This document shows, piece after piece, positions 1-6,774 of a stretch of DNA of 27,729 bases. The translations under genes were made by a program, and so were the position numbers. Origin of the DNA: SSC4 sp964642445 (GTDB lineage Bacteria; Chloroflexota; Anaerolineae; SSC4; Amarolineaceae). The notes beneath the pieces are model-generated. The model was given only the letters and a program-made list of their open reading frames with translations, ran no database searches and had not been told where the DNA came from. Position 1 is the stretch's first letter; each line of letters begins with the position of its first letter. The DNA lies in contig CAZXQZ010000035.1 in assembly GCA_964642445.1 (NCBI GenBank), positions 1-27,729 on the forward strand. Direction: 5' to 3'.

Positions 1-10
1 CCCCCAACCT

Positions 11-1153
11 CTAGTTTCGCGGGCGTTCACGCAGCGTGACCGTGATCGTCAGCTCCTGGTCGCCGCGCGCGACTTTGAGTACGACGTCGCTTCCGACCTG
101 GAACTGCAGGAGGGCCTGGGGCAGCGGTGTCTGATCGTCGATCGCGGCGTTGCCAAGGGCCACGATCACATCGCCAGCCCGTAGGCCGGCCTGGGCGCTC
201 GGCCCATTGGCGACCACTTCGCGAATATAGGCCCCCTGGCTGACTGCGATATTGTTCTCGGCCGCAATCTGCGGATTCATCGGCTCGAACGAAATGCCGA
301 GGTAGGGGCGGCGTACCGTCCCGGTAGCAATCAGCTGTGCCGCCACCACCCGCACCGTATTGCTGGGAATCGAGAACCCCAGCCCTTCGGCCGGATCGCC
401 CATGGCCGCCGACCCGCGCACGACCGCCACGTTGATGCCGATCACTTCGCCATCCAGGTTGATCAGGGGCCCGCCCGAGTTGCCATGATTGATCGGAGCG
501 TCGGTTTGCAGCAGACCATCCAGTGAATCGAGGGATCGGTTGTGCCCGCTGAGCACGCCAGCGGTGACGGTGTTGCGGAAGTCACCGAGGGCGCTGCCAA
601 TGGCGGCCACGCGACTGCCGGGTGGCAGCCGGCTGGAGTCACCGAGCGGTGCCACGGCCGGTACGCGACCCTCGACTTTGAGCACGGCCAGGTCGAACTC
701 GGGTGCGGTGCCGACCAGGCTGGCTTCGACGCGGCTGCCGTCGGCATACACCGCCACGTAGCGGCTGCTGCCCTCCACCACGTGGTTATTGGTCACCAGG
801 TGGCCATCCTGGTCGATGAAGACACCCGATCCCGACCCGGCCTGGGTCAGGATCGTCACCGTCGCTGGTTTGACCCGGGCCACGGCGGCGACCAGGCGGT
901 CATCGGCAGAATCGGTGCTCGATCGTGGCGGCGTATCGCTTTGAGGCGTCGCCGGTGGGGCCAGGTCGCGCACGAACTGCGCGCTGGTGAGGCTGGCCTG
1001 CGCCGGTGCCACTGCTTTGGGTGCCAACAGCATAGCCGTCGCCGCGCCCACCGCGGCACCGCTGGCGAAAATAACAACGACGGCGCACAGTAGCAGCGCC
1101 AGTGCCAGCCGCGTCGATCGGCGTCGACGTTGGGCTGCTTCGGTTTGATTCAT
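11..1153 (-). CDS. HtrA/DegP-type membrane-anchored serine protease with PDZ domain
   Basis: This 380-residue protein is a trypsin-fold protease of the HtrA (S1C) family, which degrades or trims misfolded and regulatory proteins outside the cytoplasmic membrane. A basic N-terminus (residues 8-15) and one hydrophobic segment (about 16-45) should anchor it with the catalytic domain outside. The catalytic triad is visible as H124 (in TNNHVVEG), D154 (in EFDLAVL) and S226 (in HGNSGGPL). A single PDZ domain occupies about residues 285-375. A low-complexity Pro/Ser/Thr linker (about 64-85) separates anchor and protease. The ATG at 1153 has a G-rich ribosome-binding site (AGGGGG) about 10 nt upstream. 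It is transcribed divergently from the FemAB-like gene. The paralogue (DegP, DegQ, DegS or HhoA) cannot be decided; the single PDZ and membrane anchor resemble DegS or bacterial HhoA-like proteins. Confidence 0.93.
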   Translation of the reverse strand: MNQTEAAQRRRRSTRLALALLLCAVVVIFASGAAVGAATAMLLAPKAVAPAQASLTSAQFVRDLAPPATPQSDTPPRSSTDSADDRLVAAVARVKPATVTILTQAGSGSGVFIDQDGHLVTNNHVVEGSSRYVAVYADGSRVEASLVGTAPEFDLAVLKVEGRVPAVAPLGDSSRLPPGSRVAAIGSALGDFRNTVTAGVLSGHNRSLDSLDGLLQTDAPINHGNSGGPLINLDGEVIGINVAVVRGSAAMGDPAEGLGFSIPSNTVRVVAAQLIATGTVRRPYLGISFEPMNPQIAAENNIAVSQGAYIREVVANGPSAQAGLRAGDVIVALGNAAIDDQTPLPQALLQFQVGSDVVLKVARGDQELTITVTLRERPRN

Positions 1154-1326
1154 CGATGAAATACCCCCTGTCAGTTCGTCACAGACGCCAGTGCCGACCC
1201 GCAGTCACCAGCGACATCACTGCCGGCGGTGTGAGCGCCGGATATATGATAATACGCTCCCCGGATTAAGACGAGATGAGAGAGAACTGAATGCCGCCTA
1301 ATTTCTGTTCTCTTTGCCGGTCGTGG

Positions 1327-1332
1327 TACAAT
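1327..1332 (+). promoter_or_regulatory. -10 element (TACAAT) of the FemAB-like gene, probably leaderless
   Basis: TACAAT lies at 1327-1332, seven bases before the GTG at 1340. Transcription starting the usual distance downstream would begin at or next to that GTG. The ATG at 1331 overlaps the -10 box, so it could not be translated from this promoter. No good -35 is visible at 17 nt; TTGCCG at 1314-1319 is too close. A second AT-rich patch (TATGATAAT, 1245-1253) in the same divergent intergenic region could be an alternative promoter for either neighbour. Confidence 0.4.
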
Positions 1333-1339
1333 GCCCGGC

Positions 1340-2413
1340 GTGAAAGACACCTACCTGGTTACATCAGACGTCGCCGCCGACGTTTGGGATCCCTTCGTCA
1401 CCCAGCATGCCCATGGCCACCTGCTGCAAACCAGCCGTTGGGGCGCGCTCAAAGCCCGCTTTGGCTGGCAGGTCGCGCGCGTGACGCTCCAGCACGCGGG
1501 CACGATCGTGGCGGGCGCGCAGATTTTGCTGCGCCGCACACCGTGGGGCCAGTATTTTGCCTACGTACCCAAGGGTCCGGTGGTCGACTGGTCACGTCCC
1601 GACCTGGTGGCACCCCTGCTGCAGGCCATGGCCCAGACGGCGCGCCAGCACCGTGCCTATCTGCTGCGGCTAGAGCCAGAACTGGTGGATGATCCGGCCT
1701 GGCAGGGGACCCTGGCCGGTTACGGCCTGTCGCCCTCACCAGAAACGGTGCAGCCACGCAGCACCGTACACATCGATTTGACGGTTTCGCCAGACGAAAT
1801 CCTTGCCCGCATGAAGCAGAAGTGGCGCTACAACGTGCGCCTGGCCGCGCGTAAGGGGGTCGTAGTGCGGCAGGGGACGCGGGCCGATTTGCCGGCCATT
1901 CAACACCTCTTGCAGCTCACCGGCGTGCGTGATGGTTTCGGCATCCACAGCGCCGATTATTACGCCGCGGCCTACGACCTGTTCGTGCCAGCCGGCGTGG
2001 CCGCCTGGCTGCTGGCTGAATATGCCGGCGAGCTGCTGGCCGCCATCGCCGTCTTTGGACTGGGGTCCCATGCCTGGTACTTGTGGGGCGCATCGGGCAA
2101 CAGTCACCGCAACCTGATGCCCAACCACGCCCTGCAGTGGGCCGCCATCGAATGGGCCAGGGCGCTTGGCTGCACGACCTACGACCTGTGGGGAATTCCA
2201 GATGAGGTAGGCATCCAGCACAGCCAGGGCATGCTGGCCAACGACAGCGACGAGGACGCCGGTGGCGGTAAAGGGTTGTGGGGCGTCTGGCGCTTCAAAC
2301 AAGGTTTTGGTGGGCAGGTCGTGCGTTACGTTGGGGCGTGGGACCAGGTCCTGTCACTGCCGGGGTACTGGCTGCACCGCCTGGCCCGGCGCGAAAACTT
2401 CCGAAGTCTCTGA
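1340..2413 (+). CDS. FemAB-like aminoacyltransferase (peptidoglycan bridge / lipid II aminoacyltransferase family)
   Basis: The product (357 residues from GTG 1340; 360 from ATG 1331) has the layout of the FemABX family: two GNAT-like halves. The first runs from the HLLQTSRWG block (about residue 30) through a WGQYFAYVPKGPV strand. The second holds the characteristic MKQKWRYNVRLAARKGV segment and the WYLWGASGN and YDLWGIPD blocks. Family members transfer amino acids from aminoacyl-tRNA to lipid II or to other envelope amines. Substrate cannot be told from sequence. The GTG start is preferred because the upstream ATG lies inside a -10 box. The last codons and the TGA are encoded by the left arm of the inverted repeat at 2393-2429, so the tail NFRSL is repeat-derived. 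It faces the HdeD-like gene convergently. Confidence 0.85.
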   Translation: MKDTYLVTSDVAADVWDPFVTQHAHGHLLQTSRWGALKARFGWQVARVTLQHAGTIVAGAQILLRRTPWGQYFAYVPKGPVVDWSRPDLVAPLLQAMAQTARQHRAYLLRLEPELVDDPAWQGTLAGYGLSPSPETVQPRSTVHIDLTVSPDEILARMKQKWRYNVRLAARKGVVVRQGTRADLPAIQHLLQLTGVRDGFGIHSADYYAAAYDLFVPAGVAAWLLAEYAGELLAAIAVFGLGSHAWYLWGASGNSHRNLMPNHALQWAAIEWARALGCTTYDLWGIPDEVGIQHSQGMLANDSDEDAGGGKGLWGVWRFKQGFGGQVVRYVGAWDQVLSLPGYWLHRLARRENFRSL

Positions 2414-2429
2414 GACTTCGGAAGTTTTC
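2393..2429. terminator. Perfect 18-bp inverted repeat between convergent genes, likely bidirectional terminator
   Basis: The arms GAAAACTTCCGAAGTCTC (2393-2410) and GAGACTTCGGAAGTTTTC (2412-2429) are exact reverse complements separated by one T. Each arm ends with an A- or T-run, so an RNA from either strand gives a stem with a short 3' U-tract. It sits between the convergent FemAB-like and HdeD-like genes and contains the FemAB stop codon. Its perfection and near-absence of a loop also fit a dispersed palindromic element. Confidence 0.65.
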
Positions 2430-2482
2430 CTTCCGCAGCCCACGACGCCGCGGCAGGCTGCGTGCTCTGCCGCTGTCCTGCG

Positions 2483-3010
2483 CTACCGCATGCGGAACGC
2501 AGACACGAGCGCCATGATACCGCCCACGATCGCAAAGATGCCAACCACAAAAGGCAGGGCAATGACGGCAGCCAGGGGGTTGGCCAGCAGCCAGAAGCCA
2601 ATCAAGATGTTGACGCCACCCAGGATACCAATGCCCCAACCGCCCCCGCGAAAGGCCTGGATCAGGTTGGTGATACCCATGATGATGCCAAAAATACCCA
2701 TGACCAGGATCAGCGTTGCGGGCACCAGCACGGCGCTCCACAACGGATGCTGGATGATGGCAACACCGGCCAGAATACCGATGATGCCGGAGAACAGTTT
2801 CCAACCCCAGCCCGAACGATCGATGAAAATGGCCACGATCTCGAAAATACCGGCGATCAACCAGTAGATACCGATGACCTGGATGATAATCACCGTCGTT
2901 GCCGCGGGATTGGTCAACAACAGAACACCAATGATAATACCGGCGATACCCTGAATGAGTACCAGCCACCATGGAATCGCACTGCGTCCCATGGCCTCAG
3001 ACGTTGTCAT
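2483..3010 (-). CDS. HdeD/DUF308-family polytopic membrane protein
   Basis: A 175-residue protein made almost wholly of about six hydrophobic segments arranged as repeated helix hairpins, matching the HdeD (DUF308) family. In E. coli HdeD is linked to acid resistance at high cell density; in other bacteria the role is unknown. Family-like features include the Trp-Trp-Leu entry to the first helix (about residues 13-30), the NPAATT turn, and the IGFWLLANPLAAV segment before the last hairpin. The reading frame is open further upstream, but the ATG at 3010 is preferred: GGGAGGA lies about 10 nt before it and the upstream extension is non-hydrophobic and untypical. The C-terminus ends in a short basic FRMR. 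Confidence 0.85.
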   Translation of the reverse strand: MTTSEAMGRSAIPWWLVLIQGIAGIIIGVLLLTNPAATTVIIIQVIGIYWLIAGIFEIVAIFIDRSGWGWKLFSGIIGILAGVAIIQHPLWSAVLVPATLILVMGIFGIIMGITNLIQAFRGGGWGIGILGGVNILIGFWLLANPLAAVIALPFVVGIFAIVGGIMALVSAFRMR

Positions 3011-3166
3011 ACGCTTCTTGTCCTCCCTTGTTAGATTTGCAGGCACGATCAAGCCTACTGGCTCGATGTCGGGGGCGTGGTGTACCCTGGACCTGGGGCG
3101 TCGTCCAGATCCGGATGGGCCCATATTAGCATAAGTCCATTCAGTTGTGCAAACATGGCACGTCGC

Positions 3167-3224
3167 AAGACCCTTCGTTTCGCGCCAGGGCGGGTGTAAC
3201 CTGGCGCGAAACCCGAAGGGTCTT
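3167..3224. repeat. Long imperfect inverted repeat (hairpin) between HdeD-like and lipoprotein genes
   Basis: The arms 3167-3189 and 3200-3224 pair over 23 bp with only a 2-nt bulge (extra GG in the right arm) around a 10-nt loop. Key blocks are AAGACCCTTCG and TTTCGCGCCAGG with their complements. It lies 29 bp past the stop of the minus-strand lipoprotein gene and could act as its terminator, although no T-run follows. A dispersed palindromic element is an equal possibility. Confidence 0.6.
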
Positions 3225-3253
3225 ACCCGCAAATGCGGCGTAACCGGATTGTC

Positions 3254-3826
3254 TCAGCGAAAGAAATCGATCCAGTCGATCTTGAATCGAGACGGCTGGC
3301 GCTGCAGAAGATCGGCGGGTGCACTCAGCATATAGGTCTTTTCGGTCAGGGTCGCAGGGTCGGTCCCGGCTAACTCGGTGATCACCACCGGCAGCCAATA
3401 AGGACTTTCCGCCGTCAGCGGCTGCTCGACACCGTCCTCGATCAGCGACTGCCAGACCTGGTTAGTGCCATCGCTGGCGACGGCCACCCGGATCATGGTG
3501 TTGTCGTAGGCCAGGGTGAACTGTTCGAGGCCCTTCAAAAACAGCTGGAAGACGATGCCCACCGGATAAGGACCCGATACCATCGTCACGTCGGCGCCGC
3601 CAATCCCGGTCTGGCTGGTGATATCGAGGGTCACTGTTCCGGCGGTCACCTGTACGTCAACCTGATCACTGGCTTTAACCGGCGTAACTTCGATGACGCT
3701 TGCAGCTTCACTGGCCGTCGGCGTTGGTTCGCCGGCCGAACCGGGTGCCGCGGTGGGCACACATCCCGCGGCCACCGACACCACCAGGCAGCTGCCTAGA
3801 ATCGTTATCCAACGGACGTCACGCAT
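3254..3826 (-). CDS. Putative lipoprotein of unknown function
   Basis: I do not recognise a family for this 190-residue protein. The N-terminus has a short charged region, a hydrophobic stretch (about 7-20) and a lipobox-like SVAAGC with Cys22, so it is probably exported and lipidated. A Pro/Thr/Ser/Glu-rich linker (about 23-45) follows, a pattern common in Chloroflexota surface lipoproteins. The remainder (about 45-190) looks beta-rich and globular, with several Asp/Thr-rich turns and a C-terminus ending in IDWIDFFR. The ATG at 3826 has GAAAGG about 8 nt upstream. It lies 63 bp downstream of the HerA-like gene on the same strand and may share its transcript. Confidence 0.65.
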   Translation of the reverse strand: MRDVRWITILGSCLVVSVAAGCVPTAAPGSAGEPTPTASEAASVIEVTPVKASDQVDVQVTAGTVTLDITSQTGIGGADVTMVSGPYPVGIVFQLFLKGLEQFTLAYDNTMIRVAVASDGTNQVWQSLIEDGVEQPLTAESPYWLPVVITELAGTDPATLTEKTYMLSAPADLLQRQPSRFKIDWIDFFR

Positions 3827-3889
3827 GACCGTACCTTTCCATTTGGCAGGTGTTTGAACGGAGCATAATCGTTGTGTCCTTTTTGCCGG

Positions 3890-6391
3890 CTACGTCCAGG
3901 CTTCGCTGCGCGCCTGCTGCGCAGCACCATCCGCGGCCGTGAACAGCCATTCCCACCCGGGCAGCCAGGCCACGACCACCGACTGCACGATGACATCGCT
4001 GCGGCGTGGGGTCACGGCCAGTTCTTCTTGTTCGTCGAGCAGACGAACCCAGCGGGCGGTGATGGCTTCGGCCTCGCGCTGAAAATCGGCCCGCAGGTCG
4101 ACGATGTCCTGTTCCAGGCCGGTCACGAGCTGGTTCCCTTCGGCAACGTCCATGCGGGCCTGTTCGGCCAGACGCTGTTTGGCCAGCGGCACGGAGGCCA
4201 CGCGCATGCGGCGCGCACCGAACAATATGATGGCCAACGATTCCCCCAGGCTGGCCCACGTCTCACGACCGCGCGCGGCGGCCTCGGCCTCGTCCTGGGC
4301 CAGGTTGTGCTGCGCACGCTGCAAGCGGTCCTCGATACGTGCCAGCCGTGGACGGTACTTGATGCGCAGCTGATCGACCTGCGCATCGCGCGCCTCACGC
4401 GCCACCTGTTCGCTGCGAATGCGAAAGTCGCGTGCCGTTTCGCCGGGCTGCGAGTACAGCTTGAGCGCCGCGTTGTGCCAGCGGGTGACGCGCGCCGTCT
4501 GGTAAAGGTGGTCGGTCAGGTCATTCATCAGGCTTTGAATGGCCCGCACCGTGCCGATCGCCGCCGGCACCGGCATAAACAGGCCACCCGGTTCAGGCGC
4601 CGGCTCGGCGGGTGCTGCAGGTGGCAGTGGCTGGGCCTCACGCCAGCGCGGCGGGGAGTCTGACACCGGCAGCAGCAGGGCCAACGTCTGCAGCTCGTCC
4701 ACGCCCAGTTTGCGGTCGAAGAAACGCACCTGCGCCTGCCCCAGCAGGGCGGGTCGGTAGACCAGGTCGCCGGTGCCCGGATCGATGGATGCAGTGATCT
4801 GGCGCTGGAGCCGCCGGCGTGCGGCCTCGGGCCCCAACGTCAACGGCAAATAGACCTGCGCGATGCCGGCGGGCAGCAGGGGTGGCAGCACCGCCAGATC
4901 AGGCCGGGCCGTGGTGCGGCCGGCGCCGTTCATCCGCACGCCTGGGGCATTCGCCGCGGGCAGCCACTGCGCCTGCGAGGCCGCCATCAAGTCACGCACC
5001 TGGGGGCGCGTCAGTGGGCCGCGCAAATAGCAGAGCGTCCACCGCGTCTTGAAGCGCTGCAGCGCGTCGTCGTGCACGTTGTGCAGCAAGAATTCGCGTG
5101 GAGCCAGCCCCGAAATGGCCCGATCGATCGCCGCCCGGCTGAAAGCCCCACCCTGGCCGGCCGCGACACTCTCCAACCCATCCAGCAGGCGCTCCTTGTC
5201 GCGCTGTGCCTGCAGGCGGCCAATGAACCAGGTACCCATGTTGGTAAGGCCTTTGTAGTCGAGATCGGCCGGGTTTTGGGTGGCCAGCACGACGCCCAGG
5301 CCGTAGGCGCGGGCCTGTTTGAGCAGGCGCAGCAGGGGACCCTTACTCGGCGGCGAGCCGAGCGGTGGCAGGTAACCGTAGACTTCGTCCATCACGAGCA
5401 GGGCGCGCAGGCTGTTCGTACCCGGCTGGTTGCGTGTCCAGGCCAGTACCTGCTCCAACAGCAGCGATACGAAAAACATGCGCTCGCTGTCGCTGAGGTG
5501 TGCGATGTAGAAGATCGACACCCGCGGCTGACCCTGTGGCCCGTACAACAGCTGGTCGACATCGAGTGCCTGGCCGCTCATCCAGGTCTGAAAAGAGGGA
5601 GCAGCCACCAGGCCGTTGAGATCCATCGCCAGCTCGAAGCGGTCCTTCTGCGGAAAGAAGGTGTCGACGTCCGTCACGCCCAGGGTGCGCACGGGCGGCT
5701 GCTGGATGGCGTGGATCAGGGTCGCCAGGTCCACCGCCTGGCCCTGCCGCCAGTAATGCTCGAACAGGGTCGCCAGCAGGATGTGCTCCCGGCTGCGCAC
5801 GGGGTCGCTGTGGTAACCGATCAGCCCCAGGATCGCCGAAACGGTCGAATTGACCTGCTGGCGCAGTTCTTCGGCCTGTGTCTCCCAGTGCTGGGTGGGG
5901 GCCTGCAGGCTGTGCAGAATATTGACCGGCAGGCCGGCGTCGCTGCCCGGTGTGAAGATGAGGCATTCGGCCGCATCGCGATAGGCCTGGATGCGTGCGC
6001 TGGCCTGGCCCCACTCGGCCAGGCCGCGCTGCCAGGTGGCCGCCACCTGTGCGGCGTAGGCCTCCGGCGTCACGCCGGCCTGCTGCGCATCATCCGGGTT
6101 GATCCAGGGCAAAAAATCGGCTGCGTGCAGCCCGGGAAAGGCCAGCCGCAGGTTGCCCAGGTCACCTTTGGGGTCGATGACGATCACCGGCACCCGGTCG
6201 ATCACCGCTTCTTCGATCAAAGCAATGGCCAGACCGGTTTTGCCGCTGCCCGTCATGCCGACGCACATGGCGTGGGTCGTCAGGTCGCGCCCTTCGTAGA
6301 GCAGCGGACCCGGGCCTAGCTGGCCATTCTGCGGGTCATAGGGTTTGCCCAGGTAAAAGAAGCCAAAACGTTCGAAGTCGTCCACGCCCAT
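3890..6391 (-). CDS. HerA/FtsK-type P-loop ATPase (helicase HerA-like, DUF87) with C-terminal coiled coil
   Basis: An 833-residue P-loop ATPase of the HerA/FtsK/VirB4 class, members of which pump DNA or protein through hexameric rings. Walker A is GMTGSGKT (residues 45-52). A following VIVIDPKGDLGNL strand is typical of HerA/TraG-like ATPases. Walker B is LLVMDE (331-336), followed by sensor-like VVLATQNPADLDY (367-379) and a candidate arginine finger in FIGRLQAQRDKERLL. There is no beta-barrel (HAS) domain before the P-loop, unlike archaeal HerA. The last 150 residues are Arg/Glu/Gln-rich with a predicted coiled coil (about 680-790) interrupted by a hydrophobic stretch (LAIILFGARR). The start ATG at 6391 has AAAGG about 5 nt upstream. 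No nuclease gene is adjacent, so its partner is not evident. Confidence 0.85.
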   Translation of the reverse strand: MGVDDFERFGFFYLGKPYDPQNGQLGPGPLLYEGRDLTTHAMCVGMTGSGKTGLAIALIEEAVIDRVPVIVIDPKGDLGNLRLAFPGLHAADFLPWINPDDAQQAGVTPEAYAAQVAATWQRGLAEWGQASARIQAYRDAAECLIFTPGSDAGLPVNILHSLQAPTQHWETQAEELRQQVNSTVSAILGLIGYHSDPVRSREHILLATLFEHYWRQGQAVDLATLIHAIQQPPVRTLGVTDVDTFFPQKDRFELAMDLNGLVAAPSFQTWMSGQALDVDQLLYGPQGQPRVSIFYIAHLSDSERMFFVSLLLEQVLAWTRNQPGTNSLRALLVMDEVYGYLPPLGSPPSKGPLLRLLKQARAYGLGVVLATQNPADLDYKGLTNMGTWFIGRLQAQRDKERLLDGLESVAAGQGGAFSRAAIDRAISGLAPREFLLHNVHDDALQRFKTRWTLCYLRGPLTRPQVRDLMAASQAQWLPAANAPGVRMNGAGRTTARPDLAVLPPLLPAGIAQVYLPLTLGPEAARRRLQRQITASIDPGTGDLVYRPALLGQAQVRFFDRKLGVDELQTLALLLPVSDSPPRWREAQPLPPAAPAEPAPEPGGLFMPVPAAIGTVRAIQSLMNDLTDHLYQTARVTRWHNAALKLYSQPGETARDFRIRSEQVAREARDAQVDQLRIKYRPRLARIEDRLQRAQHNLAQDEAEAAARGRETWASLGESLAIILFGARRMRVASVPLAKQRLAEQARMDVAEGNQLVTGLEQDIVDLRADFQREAEAITARWVRLLDEQEELAVTPRRSDVIVQSVVVAWLPGWEWLFTAADGAAQQARSEAWT

Positions 6392-6408
6392 TGTGCCTTT
6401 TGTCTCAC

Positions 6409-6437
6409 GCGAAAACGCGAAGGCGCGAAAAAGACGC
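6409..6437. repeat. GCGAA-rich degenerate short repeat upstream of the HerA-like gene
   Basis: Three spaced GCGAA units and flanking ACGC blocks lie just upstream of the ATPase start in the 170-nt stretch 6392-6560, where I find no gene apart from the hairpin at 6533-6560. It could be an upstream regulatory region or a decayed dispersed repeat. Confidence 0.3.
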
Positions 6438-6532
6438 AGCTTCGGGCTTCTATTCTTCCTTCATCGCGATCTGCGCGTGATCTTCTCAACCAGACTCTGG
6501 GGCAATTGTACTTCAGGTGGCGGGCTTATGCA

Positions 6533-6560
6533 AACCACTCGCACAAATGTGCGAGTGGTT
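6533..6560 (-). terminator. Hairpin downstream of the mutS2 / small-ORF transcript
   Basis: The arms AACCACTCGCACA (6533-6545) and TGTGCGAGTGGTT (6548-6560) are perfect complements. It lies 5 bp past the stop of the 43-residue ORF on the minus strand. The RNA stem ends in GGUU followed by UGCAU, so the U-tract is weak. Its position supports the small ORF as the end of the transcript. Confidence 0.55.
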
Positions 6561-6565
6561 GGAGG

Positions 6566-6697
6566 TTACCTCAATTGCAGGGTCAACCAAAGAATCGCCA
6601 GGCTCAGGGCAATCCGCCAGCTCAGGTGAAACCAGCGCTGGCTGGATGACGCGGTGGCAACCGCCGCGTCGATGGGGTCTGGGTCAAGTGGGCGCAT
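6566..6697 (-). CDS. Small single-pass membrane protein candidate (43 aa)
   Basis: An ATG-initiated ORF of 43 residues lies 77 bp downstream of mutS2 on the same strand. It begins MRPLDPDPID, with a polar Ala/Ser-rich middle, and ends in a hydrophobic helix (about residues 26-42) of the form WRIALSLAILWLTLQLR, a plausible tail-anchored membrane segment. The reading frame has stop codons directly upstream of the ATG, an AGAGGATG ribosome-binding region about 10 nt before it, and a strong hairpin right after the stop. No family is recognised. The tail-anchor shape, ribosome-binding site and following hairpin argue for a real gene, but conservation in relatives is untested. Confidence 0.45.
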   Translation of the reverse strand: MRPLDPDPIDAAVATASSSQRWFHLSWRIALSLAILWLTLQLR

Positions 6698-6774
6698 GCT
6701 CGGTCATCATCCTCTCGTCAGCATCATACAGCTGACCCGTGTGACGAGCAGGTGGTACCGGTGGTTACAGTGGG

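Noticed and set aside
542..1093. Long plus-strand open frames opposite the HtrA-type gene
   Set aside because: They mirror the protease coding frame, are rich in His/Arg/Gly, and show no family motif; GC-rich shadow.
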